This document shows positions 1-5,547 of a stretch of 6,054 nucleotides of DNA, piece by piece (positions within the stretch are counted from its first letter, which is position 1; every line of letters begins with the position of its first letter). Where the stretch lies: NCBI GenBank assembly GCA_937873435.1, contig CALMWM010000020.1:1-6054 (forward strand). Direction: 5' to 3'. Origin of the DNA: an uncultured Gallionellaceae bacterium. GTDB taxonomy: Bacteria > Pseudomonadota > Gammaproteobacteria > Burkholderiales > Sulfuricellaceae. The notes beneath the pieces are model-generated. The model was not told the origin of the DNA. It did no database searches and saw only the letters and a list, made by a program, of their open reading frames with translations. The translations under genes were made by a program, and so were the position numbers.

Positions 1-288
1 GAGCGTGATGAAGGCGCCCGGCAGTAGCAGCAGCATCAGGTAAGGACTCAACACCGAGAGGCTGCGCAGTTGGCTCAGCAGTTCCCGGCGTTCCTCGGCG
101 GTCCAGCGTTGCTGGTTGCGCGGTTTCATCAGGAGCGGCATCAATCCCCGTACCTGGGTGATTTCGTGGCGCAGGCGCTGGCGTTCCCGTTCCTGGACTT
201 CGCGCAACGGCTTCAGGACGAACGAACTGGCCTCGCTAAACTTGGCGAAGTGCCTTTTCGGGTGTTCCGGGCGGGATCTGGTTGACAT
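1..288 (-). CDS. Hypothetical protein, N-terminal part (possibly LETM1-like)
   Basis: This is an open frame of 96 codons that begins with ATG at 288-286 and runs off the left edge without a stop, so only the N-terminus is visible. The first 55 or so residues are rich in Arg, Lys and Glu and look helical and soluble. A second charged stretch (AEERRELLSQLRSL) leads into a hydrophobic segment at about residues 78-96 (SPYLMLLLLPGAFITL). A charged helix followed by a Pro-containing hydrophobic stretch loosely recalls the start of LETM1-type ion-exchanger domains and short proteobacterial proteins of that kind, but this is a resemblance only. It lies 37 bases after the histidine kinase on the same strand, with a weak GGTAAG ribosome site five bases before the ATG. 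It may be the last operon gene or an independent one. I do not assign a function. Confidence 0.65.
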   Translation of the reverse strand, partial: MSTRSRPEHPKRHFAKFSEASSFVLKPLREVQERERQRLRHEITQVRGLMPLLMKPRNQQRWTAEERRELLSQLRSLSVLSPYLMLLLLPGAFITL

Positions 289-298
289 GAGCTTACCG

Positions 299-320
299 GC
301 CGGAGACCGGCATTGTTTTT
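299..320 (+). terminator. Small GC hairpin with T-tract, plus-strand orientation
   Basis: The stem is GCCGG (299-303) and CCGGC (307-311) around an AGA loop, followed by ATTG and then five T at 316-320. Read on the plus strand this looks like a weak intrinsic terminator. On the minus strand, the direction of all genes here, the T-tract lies before the stem, so it would not end the operon transcript. It sits in the 37-base gap between the histidine kinase and the left-edge gene. The stem is short, so this may be chance or an RNA structure in the leader of the left-edge gene. Confidence 0.25.
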
Positions 321-325
321 ATAGT

Positions 326-1588
326 TCAATTATTGCCGTTATCGACGGATTTGTCCGGCAACCAAACGCTGAATTCCGCGCCCCCTTCGGGACGGTTGCG
401 GACGCTGAGGGTTCCGCCATGCGCTTTGGCGCCGCATTGTGCCAGGTGCAGGCCGAGACCGGAACCGGGTTTATCGGCGGCGCGCCTTCCTCGGAAAAAT
501 TTATCGAACACATAGGCCAGTTCGTCCGCCAGGATGCCGGGGCCATTGTCGGAAACCACGAATTCCACGCCGCCTCGCGGGTTGGAACGGCAAGCCAGGT
601 TGATTTGCGACCCGGCCGGTGTGTATTTCACCGCGTTGTCGGTCAGGACGCGCAAGGTCAGGCGCATCAGGTCGACATCGCACAGGATGGTGTCGGGTAC
701 GCCGGTCTTTTCCACGGTGATGCTGTGTCCATTCGACAGGGCTTTGGCGGACTTCTGGGTGTCTTTCAACAGCGCCAGCGCTGGGGAATTCTGCAAATTC
801 AGGCCGCGCCGCGCGGCGTCCAGGCGGTCTTCGGTGAGGTAGTGATCCAGCAGTGCGGTCAGGCGGGCAACCGCTTTCTGGATTTTGCCGTATTCCCGCT
901 GGGTTGCGGCATCGAGGTCGGCGGTGGTGACCATCAACAGCTCTATCGTCGTGCTGATGATCGCCAGCGGGGTGCGGAATTCGTGCGATACCATCGCGAC
1001 AAAGCGTTTCTGCTCTTCCTGGGATTTGCGCCGGGCGGTGATGTCGCGCGCGATGCAGACCGCTTCCCTGGGGCAGCCCAGTTCGCCATGGACGAGGCTG
1101 ACCGCATCTTCCGTCCACACCGTGGAACCATCCTTGCAGCGCCGTTCCAGGGTTACCACCGATTTGGCGACCTGTCCGTGCGTTACCAGGTAGTCGAGGG
1201 TTACGCGCAGGCATTGCGCTGCGGCTGGCGTAAACGAATCATCAAGGGTGCGTGCCATGGATTCTTCCACGCTGTAGCCGGTCAGCGGCTCGATGGAAGG
1301 GCTGATATAGGTGATGCATTCCCGTTCCAGGTCGAATTTCCACAACACGTCCTGGGCGTTGTCGGCGACCAGGCGAAAGCGTGCTTCGCTGGCGCCCAAT
1401 GCTTCGTGGAGGCGTAGCATTTCGCTTTGCATTTTGTCGCTGATGCTGGCGACCTTGTCCAGGCGCCGCTCCAGCTTGCCGTAGTTGCCGAGCAGGGTTT
1501 CCAGTTCGGCCAGCAGGGGATGGCCGGCGTGAGCCGCCGTCAACTCCGCCAGTTTGCGGTTCCAGCGCTCGGTTTTACGTTGGGACAT
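326..1588 (-). CDS. Soluble PAS sensor histidine kinase with SiaD-like N-terminal module
   Basis: A 420-residue cytoplasmic histidine kinase with no membrane segment or signal peptide. Residues 1-64 form a charged helical region nearly matching the N-terminus of the operon's diguanylate cyclase (39 of 64 residues identical, no gaps). A PAS/PAC domain follows at about 68-187, ending in the typical IARDIT linker. The HisKA domain starts near 190, with phospho-acceptor His202 in MVSHEFRTPL. The HATPase domain has its N box at 315-324 (LTDNAVKYTP), G1 DNGPGI at 347-352, F box FDKFFRG at 361-367 and G2 GSGLGL at 375-380, so all catalytic motifs are intact. It should autophosphorylate on His202 and pass phosphate to a response regulator that is not encoded here. 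The ATG lies four bases after the siaC stop with no clear ribosome site, pointing to translational coupling. The family assignment is firm. The input signal is unknown, but SiaC is a plausible one. Confidence 0.95.
   Translation of the reverse strand: MSQRKTERWNRKLAELTAAHAGHPLLAELETLLGNYGKLERRLDKVASISDKMQSEMLRLHEALGASEARFRLVADNAQDVLWKFDLERECITYISPSIEPLTGYSVEESMARTLDDSFTPAAAQCLRVTLDYLVTHGQVAKSVVTLERRCKDGSTVWTEDAVSLVHGELGCPREAVCIARDITARRKSQEEQKRFVAMVSHEFRTPLAIISTTIELLMVTTADLDAATQREYGKIQKAVARLTALLDHYLTEDRLDAARRGLNLQNSPALALLKDTQKSAKALSNGHSITVEKTGVPDTILCDVDLMRLTLRVLTDNAVKYTPAGSQINLACRSNPRGGVEFVVSDNGPGILADELAYVFDKFFRGRRAADKPGSGLGLHLAQCGAKAHGGTLSVRNRPEGGAEFSVWLPDKSVDNGNN
1397..1588 (-). repeat. Duplicated N-terminal module, copy in histidine kinase
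   Basis: Codons 1-64 of the histidine kinase align without gaps to codons 1-64 of siaD (5197-5388), at a constant offset of 3800 bases. Within one 60-base block (1501-1560 against 5301-5360) I count 49 identical bases. The protein copies share 39 of 64 residues, including an unbroken run AGHPLLAELE (21-30) and SISDK (48-52). This indicates domain duplication within the operon or module fusion, not a recent DNA repeat. Confidence 0.85.
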
Positions 1589-1592
1589 GGCG

Positions 1593-1973
1593 TCAGAATT
1601 TTTCGCCGATCAGCTCGAAGGGGACTTTCAGGTCTTCCGCAAATTCCTCGCCGGTTTCCAGCGCGCGTTCGTTGGCGGGGTCGTAATACCAGGCAATTCC
1701 CACGTTACGCCCATTGCCCGCGGCTTCTTCCAGCAGGTCGAACAAATCGAGCAGGCATTTGACGGTGCCGGTGTTGATGTAGGAAAGTTGCAGCACCAAG
1801 CGGACGGGCAGGGATGTGGTGTCGAGAAATTCCTGCAACCAGGCCAGCAAGGGGGCGTAAAAGTCGAAGGTGTTTTCCGGGTAGCTCTCGCCGGTCAGGC
1901 GCAACACGCCGGTGCTTGCATCGAAATTCACTTCAGGCGAGGATTTTCTGGGTTCTACGTAATAATTGTTCAT
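1593..1973 (-). CDS. siaC: SiaC-family regulatory phosphoprotein (DUF1987)
   Basis: A 126-residue soluble protein of the SiaC/DUF1987 family. In P. aeruginosa SiaC is a Ser/Thr-phosphorylated switch: the unphosphorylated form binds the SiaD stalk and activates c-di-GMP synthesis, SiaB phosphorylates it and SiaA dephosphorylates it. Family marks visible here are the N-terminal VNFDASTGVLRLTGESYPEN stretch (15-34), the core YINTGTVKCLLDLFDLLEEA (65-84) and the C-terminal WYYD (95-98) and EEFAEDLKVPFEL (109-121). Thr68 in the INT motif falls at the same residue number as the threonine known to be phosphorylated in P. aeruginosa SiaC. Thr70 is a nearby second candidate. The gene starts two bases after the siaB stop and ends four bases before the histidine kinase ATG, so all three are surely co-transcribed and probably translationally coupled. 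Length is normal for the family. Confidence 0.94.
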   Translation of the reverse strand: MNNYYVEPRKSSPEVNFDASTGVLRLTGESYPENTFDFYAPLLAWLQEFLDTTSLPVRLVLQLSYINTGTVKCLLDLFDLLEEAAGNGRNVGIAWYYDPANERALETGEEFAEDLKVPFELIGEKF

Positions 1974-1975
1974 AT

Positions 1976-2524
1976 TCAGATAGCCGCGATAATTTGGAAG
2001 AAAACATGCTGTTCGGAGAGCGGGTGCATCATGTGCTGGATCGGCCCCGAGGTCTTGCGGGCAATATCGATCAGGCCGAGGCCCGCGCCCCGTCCGACCT
2101 CGTTGCTCGCCGGCTTGCGCGACTGTTCCTTGAAACGGGCGCGCAGTTCCTGGCGATCCAGCCCATTGAGTTCGTCGATGGTCGCTGCCAGCGCAGCCGC
2201 ATCGTCCGCGTGGACGGTGTTGCCCGAGGCGACGATGTGGCGGTCTCCGTCGCGTCCGATCAGCACCGTGGCCATTTCGTACGCCGGATTTTTGTCGCCT
2301 AGCGCTTCGCGGCGCCGCGCATAGTTGCGGATGTTCTGCGTCTGCTCGATGTACACCGAAAAAACATCCATCAACACCGCCGATTCCATCTGGTCGTTGC
2401 TGAGGTAGCGCCGCACCGCGTTTCCGAGTTCCTCGATGATGCTCTGCGAGAACGGTCCGTTGAAGCAGATCAGGATGTTCGCCTCTTCCAGCGTTTTCTT
2501 CAGTTGCAACAGGTTGAAATACAT
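1976..2524 (-). CDS. siaB: SiaB-family Ser/Thr protein kinase (HATPase fold)
   Basis: A 182-residue soluble protein of the SiaB family, kinases with a GHKL ATPase fold like anti-sigma-factor kinases. Its role by homology is ATP-dependent phosphorylation of SiaC, which blocks SiaC activation of the diguanylate cyclase. The N box analogue is at 55-68 (FSVYIEQTQNIRNY, with Glu60 and Asn64 as the likely catalytic base and Mg-binding residue). The glycine box GAGLGL is at 146-151, followed by IDIARKTSGPI, typical of the family. The N-terminal ICFNGPFSQSIIEELG (19-34) is also characteristic. The ATG has a weak AGG ribosome site eight bases upstream. Unlike the other operon joints, it is separated from siaA by 144 bases, which may allow separate expression of siaB, siaC and the kinase. 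The siaC ATG follows the stop after two bases. Confidence 0.92.
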   Translation of the reverse strand: MYFNLLQLKKTLEEANILICFNGPFSQSIIEELGNAVRRYLSNDQMESAVLMDVFSVYIEQTQNIRNYARRREALGDKNPAYEMATVLIGRDGDRHIVASGNTVHADDAAALAATIDELNGLDRQELRARFKEQSRKPASNEVGRGAGLGLIDIARKTSGPIQHMMHPLSEQHVFFQIIAAI

Positions 2525-2563
2525 TCGTGTCGCCTACAGGTTAGTTGAAAGGATTCTACTGGC

Positions 2564-2579
2564 TGGCAAGGGTGTTGCA
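2564..2579 (+). promoter_or_regulatory. Sigma-54-type (-24/-12) promoter match, antisense to siaA
   Basis: The bases TGGCAAG-GGTG-TTGCA match the -24/-12 consensus TGGCACG-N4-TTGC(A/T), with the GG and GC dinucleotides exactly ten bases apart. Only one consensus base in the -24 box differs. The predicted start is near 2590, and the transcript would run rightwards, antisense to the siaA 3' end, starting at the palindrome at 2591. No plus-strand gene lies downstream and no enhancer-binding regulator is visible in the window, so this could be a regulatory RNA promoter or a chance match. Confidence 0.3.
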
Positions 2580-2631
2580 TAGATTTCGCTAGTCTGAGAC
2601 TCATACCCGACAGCCTGCGGCCTGGGCACAA

Positions 2632-2648
2632 GAGATATTGCGTATCTC
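2632..2648. repeat. Perfect 6-bp hairpin in siaA-siaB gap
   Basis: GAGATA (2632-2637) pairs perfectly with TATCTC (2643-2648) around a five-base loop, about 16 bases after the siaA stop codon in the direction of transcription. It has no following T-tract on either strand. It could protect the siaA mRNA 3' end or act as a protein-binding operator. A chance hairpin of this size cannot be excluded. Confidence 0.35.
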
Positions 2649-2668
2649 ATTCATCGGCATAATCGGCG

Positions 2669-4660
2669 TCAGTCGATCATCATTCCCACGACCGAGATGT
2701 CGTCCCGCTGCGGTTTGTCCTGCTGGTAAGCCAGCAGAGCGGCTTCCAGCGCCTGCATTTGCCCGGACAGGGGTAGCGCGGCGGTTGCTCTCAGTTGCGC
2801 TTCGAAGCGGCTGCGCCCGAATCCGTAGCCCATTTCGCCGCCGGATTGGTCGTACAGGCCGTCGCTGCTCATCAACAGCCGGTCGCCCGTTTGCAGGAGC
2901 ACTTTATGCAAGCCGAAGCCGCTGGGCCGTCGTCGCGCATAACCGACGCCTTTGCGCCCGCCTTTCAGGCGGGTCAGGCTTCCTTGCTGCATCAGGTGAA
3001 GGTCGATCCCCGCTCCCACGAACAGCGCGCTGTGCGAGGAGGGGTTCAGGATCAGCAGCCCCATGTCCATGCCGTGGTCGAAGCCGCCGGGCGCGTCGGT
3101 GCGATTGATCGACTCGCGCAATAGCTTGTCGATGGCTTGTGCCAACTGTTCGGGATGATCCAGTCCTTGCTCGGAGATGGCGCGGCGCACGATGCTGTCG
3201 CCGACCATGGTCATCAGCGCGCCCGGCACGCCGTGGCCGGTGCAGTCCAGCAGCGCCAGGCACCAGGTGTCGCCGGCCCGTTCGGCGAGGATGAAATCGC
3301 CGCCCACGCTGTCGCGCGGTCGCCAGATGGTGGCCAGTTCGCCGACGGATGCGAAGTCGCCGGCGGAGGGCAGCAGTGAGCTTTGAATCAGCGAGGCGTA
3401 GGAGATGGATTCCTGCACTTTGGCATTCACCGCCGACAACTGCTTGTTGGCATCGGCAAGTTCGGCAGTGCGCTCGCTTACCTTTTCTTCCAGGTGCCCG
3501 GTGTAATCGCGCAAGGCGCCCGCCATGTTGTTGAATTCCCCGGAAAGCCGGCCGATCTCGTCATTGGCGACCACCGGCAGGTCGATCGCATAATTCCCGT
3601 TGGCGACTTCCTTGGCGGCTTGATCCATCCGTTCGATGCGGGAGATGATCAGGCGGTTCAGCAATGCCAGCACCAGCCCGATGGTCAGCAGCAGGCTGAG
3701 CAGCAGCAGCACGCCGAGCGGCAGGAACGCCGAGCGCGGAACCAGGCTTTTGGTATCCATCGCAGTCAGTACGAACCAGTCGAGCTTCTTGAGGTGTGCC
3801 ACGCCGACCAGCGATTTATGTCCTTCGATAGTCAGCGGCAGCGTTGCCACGCTTTCCTTGCCCGAGGTAAGACTGGCGAAAACCGCGCGCAACTGCTGGC
3901 GTTCGTTTTCGCTGCTGATCAACTGGTAAATCGTGCTGTGGACGATCTTGGCCTTGGTGTTCAGGTCGATCAGCTTGATACGGGGGTGTGCCTGGATCGC
4001 GCCGCCGTTGTCGACCAGCATACGTGTCATGCCACTGCTGCCGACGGAAAGAAAATCGCGGAGAAAATCGGAAATGTCGATACCCGAACCGGCAATCCCG
4101 ATGATTTCATGCTTGTCGTTGTAGACATGGGTGTTGATCCACACCTTGAGCACTTTCAGCACCGCATCGTAGTCCACGTTGAGCTGGTAAGGCCTGCTGT
4201 CTTGCAACGAAGTCTTGAACCAGACGTCCCTGGGGTTATTCGGTTCGAGTGTGTAACTCAGTTCCTTGCCGGCGTACTTGTTGTCACGGTCATTGAAGTA
4301 GTAGTGCAGGGACTTGCGGACGATGAAGAAGTAGCTTTGATCGTGGAACAGGCGGCGATAGCTTTCGAGTTCGCGCAATGCCATCCCGCGCAGGGCCGGG
4401 TCTGCTTCGTGTTCCGCCCAGTCGTGCAGCAGCGGCGAATCGGCGAGCTTGAGGGAAAGGGCGATTTCCCGGCTCAACAGGCCTTCGATTTTCGTCTGGT
4501 CGTACAGTACCTGCTTTTCCGCAAAGCGAGTGCCGAGACCGAAGGCGATCGGTTCCGTAACCTGCTCGAAGACCAGCATCGCACCGACTCCCAGCAACAC
4601 GAAGATGAACCCTGTCAGGAGCAGGAAGCGGGAGCGCAGGCTGTTTACAGAAAATTTCAT
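2669..4660 (-). CDS. siaA: SiaA-like dCache-HAMP-PP2C membrane phosphatase
   Basis: A 663-residue inner-membrane protein. Transmembrane helix 1 is at about 12-31. A periplasmic double-Cache sensor region spans about 35-305, with typical features DVWFKTSL (145-152) and GSGIDISDFL (191-200). Transmembrane helix 2 is at about 312-334 and HAMP at about 335-388, followed by a coiled coil to about 415. A SpoIIE/PP2C phosphatase domain runs from about 425 to the end. Putative metal-binding acidic residues are present: Asp455 (GGDF), Asp472 (DCTGHG), Asp600 (SDGLYD) and Asp653/654 (RDDISV). By homology it senses an external signal and dephosphorylates SiaC, freeing it to activate the cyclase. Its ATG overlaps the siaD stop by four bases (ATGA), so translation is coupled to siaD. 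Domain order and length fit P. aeruginosa SiaA; the ligand cannot be read from sequence. Confidence 0.93.
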   Translation of the reverse strand: MKFSVNSLRSRFLLLTGFIFVLLGVGAMLVFEQVTEPIAFGLGTRFAEKQVLYDQTKIEGLLSREIALSLKLADSPLLHDWAEHEADPALRGMALRELESYRRLFHDQSYFFIVRKSLHYYFNDRDNKYAGKELSYTLEPNNPRDVWFKTSLQDSRPYQLNVDYDAVLKVLKVWINTHVYNDKHEIIGIAGSGIDISDFLRDFLSVGSSGMTRMLVDNGGAIQAHPRIKLIDLNTKAKIVHSTIYQLISSENERQQLRAVFASLTSGKESVATLPLTIEGHKSLVGVAHLKKLDWFVLTAMDTKSLVPRSAFLPLGVLLLLSLLLTIGLVLALLNRLIISRIERMDQAAKEVANGNYAIDLPVVANDEIGRLSGEFNNMAGALRDYTGHLEEKVSERTAELADANKQLSAVNAKVQESISYASLIQSSLLPSAGDFASVGELATIWRPRDSVGGDFILAERAGDTWCLALLDCTGHGVPGALMTMVGDSIVRRAISEQGLDHPEQLAQAIDKLLRESINRTDAPGGFDHGMDMGLLILNPSSHSALFVGAGIDLHLMQQGSLTRLKGGRKGVGYARRRPSGFGLHKVLLQTGDRLLMSSDGLYDQSGGEMGYGFGRSRFEAQLRATAALPLSGQMQALEAALLAYQQDKPQRDDISVVGMMID

Positions 4661-5388
4661 CCCGTCCGCCTAGGTTTTTTTGTTTTGGCCGGTGCGGCAG
4701 GCTTGCTCCAGGCACGGCAGTTGCGACCTCTGCGTTTTGCCCGGTAGAGCGCATCGTCGGCCTGCTTGATGCATTCGTCCAGCGTCTCGCCTGCGTATGC
4801 AATATGGGCACCGGCGCTGAAAGTGATCTTGATCGGTTGATCGCCTTCGATGATGGGATTGTCGTCCAGTGTTTCGCGCAGCTTCTGGTAAACCGTCTCG
4901 ACGCCATCGCGGCCAGTGTCTGGCAACAGCACCAGGAATTCTTCGCCGCCCCAGCGGCAGCAGGAATCGTAGTTTCTCGTTATGTCTTTCAGTCGCTTGG
5001 CCATTTCCGCCAGTACCCGGTCGCCGACCGCATGGCCGAAAGTATCGTTGACACGCTTGAAGTGATCGATATCCAGGATCAGCAAGCCCGATGGGACGTC
5101 TTCGCGTTTCATGCGGTTCCATTCAGCTTGCAGGCACTTGCTCATGCCGTGGCGGTTGAGTAGCCCGGTCAGCGCATCGGTTTGCGCCATCTTTTCCAGG
5201 GTCTGATTGAGCTGAATCATGTCGCGCTGCAATTTGTCGCTGATGCTCACGACTTTCCCGAGGCGTACTTCCAGCTTGTTGTAGCGCTCGACCATCGCTT
5301 CCAGTTCGGCCAGCAAGGGATGGCCGGCATAAGTCGCCGCCAGTTCCGCCAATTTCTGCTTCCAGTTCTCGGTTTTGTTTTGTGCCAT
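4657..5388 (-). CDS. siaD: SiaD-like diguanylate cyclase (GGDEF)
   Basis: A 243-residue soluble diguanylate cyclase that makes c-di-GMP from two GTP. Residues 1-67 form a helical stalk containing GHPLLAELE (22-30), shared with the operon's histidine kinase. By analogy with P. aeruginosa SiaD this is where SiaC would bind and stabilise the active dimer. The GGDEF domain starts at DALTGLLNR (71-79), followed by LDIDHFKRVND (105-115) and the active-site motif GGEEF (147-151). An intact product-inhibition I-site, Arg138-x-x-Asp141, lies five residues before it. The C-terminal ADDALYRAKRRGRN (210-223) is typical, and a short basic Pro/Lys-rich tail ends the protein. It lacks its own sensor domain, fitting control by SiaC. 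The ATG has no strong ribosome site (only GCGGAT at about 12 bases). Annotated as siaD by context; the cyclase call alone is near certain. Confidence 0.91.
   Translation of the reverse strand: MAQNKTENWKQKLAELAATYAGHPLLAELEAMVERYNKLEVRLGKVVSISDKLQRDMIQLNQTLEKMAQTDALTGLLNRHGMSKCLQAEWNRMKREDVPSGLLILDIDHFKRVNDTFGHAVGDRVLAEMAKRLKDITRNYDSCCRWGGEEFLVLLPDTGRDGVETVYQKLRETLDDNPIIEGDQPIKITFSAGAHIAYAGETLDECIKQADDALYRAKRRGRNCRAWSKPAAPAKTKKPRRTG
5197..5388 (-). repeat. Duplicated N-terminal module, copy in diguanylate cyclase
   Basis: This is the partner of the module at 1397-1588. Here it precedes a GGDEF domain instead of a PAS-histidine kinase. The conserved positions cluster in a heptad-like Leu/Ile/Met pattern (for example Leu39, Leu43, Val46, Ile49, Met57, Leu60, Leu64), consistent with a dimeric coiled-coil stalk. 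Confidence 0.85.
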
Positions 5389-5393
5389 GGTGT

Positions 5394-5498
5394 TCAGTTA
5401 TCCGCAAGCAGGCTGGTGCGCGCTACCTTGGGGATTCGAATGATTTCGCAGTTTTCGCGCGGGATGGTCTTGGGTCTGTCGGAACCGCTCAGAGTCTG
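5394..5498 (-). other. Short open frame without standard start, upstream of siaD
   Basis: An open frame of 34 codons lies between an in-frame TGA (5499-5501) and a TGA at 5394-5396, ending five bases before the siaD ATG. It reads in a protein-like way near its end (IPRENCEIIRIPKVARTSLL and then Ala-Asp-Asn), with G or C at the third position in about 24 of 34 codons. It has no ATG, GTG or TTG; a CTG at 5490-5492 is the only near-cognate start. It may be the decayed tail of an older gene or a small leader peptide coupled to siaD. Chance is also possible at this length. Confidence 0.25.
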
Positions 5499-5530
5499 TC
5501 AGATTCTCCCGGATTCTTCAAGCCTGACAG
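5474..5530. promoter_or_regulatory. Operator-like repeats upstream of siaD
   Basis: CTGTCAG (5496-5502) and CTGACAG (5524-5530) form a perfect seven-base inverted repeat with 21 bases between the arms. In addition, GTCTGTC occurs at 5474-5480 and again at 5494-5500, exactly 20 bases apart, about two helical turns. No T-tract follows on the minus strand, so it is not an obvious terminator for hypE. Placement 86-142 bases before the siaD start fits a regulator-binding site. I see no convincing -35/-10 pair nearby; TTGAAG within the repeat lacks a good -10 partner. Confidence 0.35.
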
Positions 5531-5547
5531 GCGATGTACCTGAGGGG

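Larger units (their letters stand above)
2525..2668. other. siaA-siaB intergenic gap with structured elements
   Basis: This is 144 bases without a gene in an otherwise tightly packed operon. It holds an odd palindrome AGTCTGAGACT (2591-2601) and a perfect six-base-pair hairpin GAGATA/TATCTC with a five-base loop (2632-2648). On the plus strand there is a sigma-54-type promoter match (2564-2579). On the minus strand I see TAGAAT as a possible -10 element about 30 bases before the siaB start, but no convincing -35 element. Neither hairpin has a T-tract on the minus strand, so I do not call a terminator of siaA transcription. Likely roles are differential expression of siaD-siaA versus siaB-siaC-kinase, or mRNA processing; both are inference. 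Confidence 0.5.

Noticed and set aside
501..1214. Minus-strand open frame of 237 codons inside the kinase gene
   Set aside because: It is an out-of-frame shadow on the same strand, rich in Pro/Arg, with no recognisable domain.
116..1417. Long plus-strand open frame of 433 codons
   Set aside because: It lies antisense to the histidine kinase, whose catalytic motifs are all intact; the translation resembles no family and is a GC-rich shadow.
3683..3713. Repetitive CAG/CTG-rich stretch
   Set aside because: It encodes the leucine-rich second transmembrane helix of SiaA; the repeat follows from leucine codon use.
4657..4660. Possible frameshift where siaD and siaA overlap
   Set aside because: The ATGA overlap is a normal coupled start and stop; both proteins have complete, expected domain boundaries.
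3383..4747. Long plus-strand open frame of 454 codons
   Set aside because: It is antisense to siaA and has a low-complexity Gln/His/Arg-rich translation typical of reversed coding sequence.
5496..5530. Inverted repeat as an intrinsic terminator of hypE
   Set aside because: The loop is 21 bases long and no T-tract follows on the minus strand, so operator-like use is more likely than termination.
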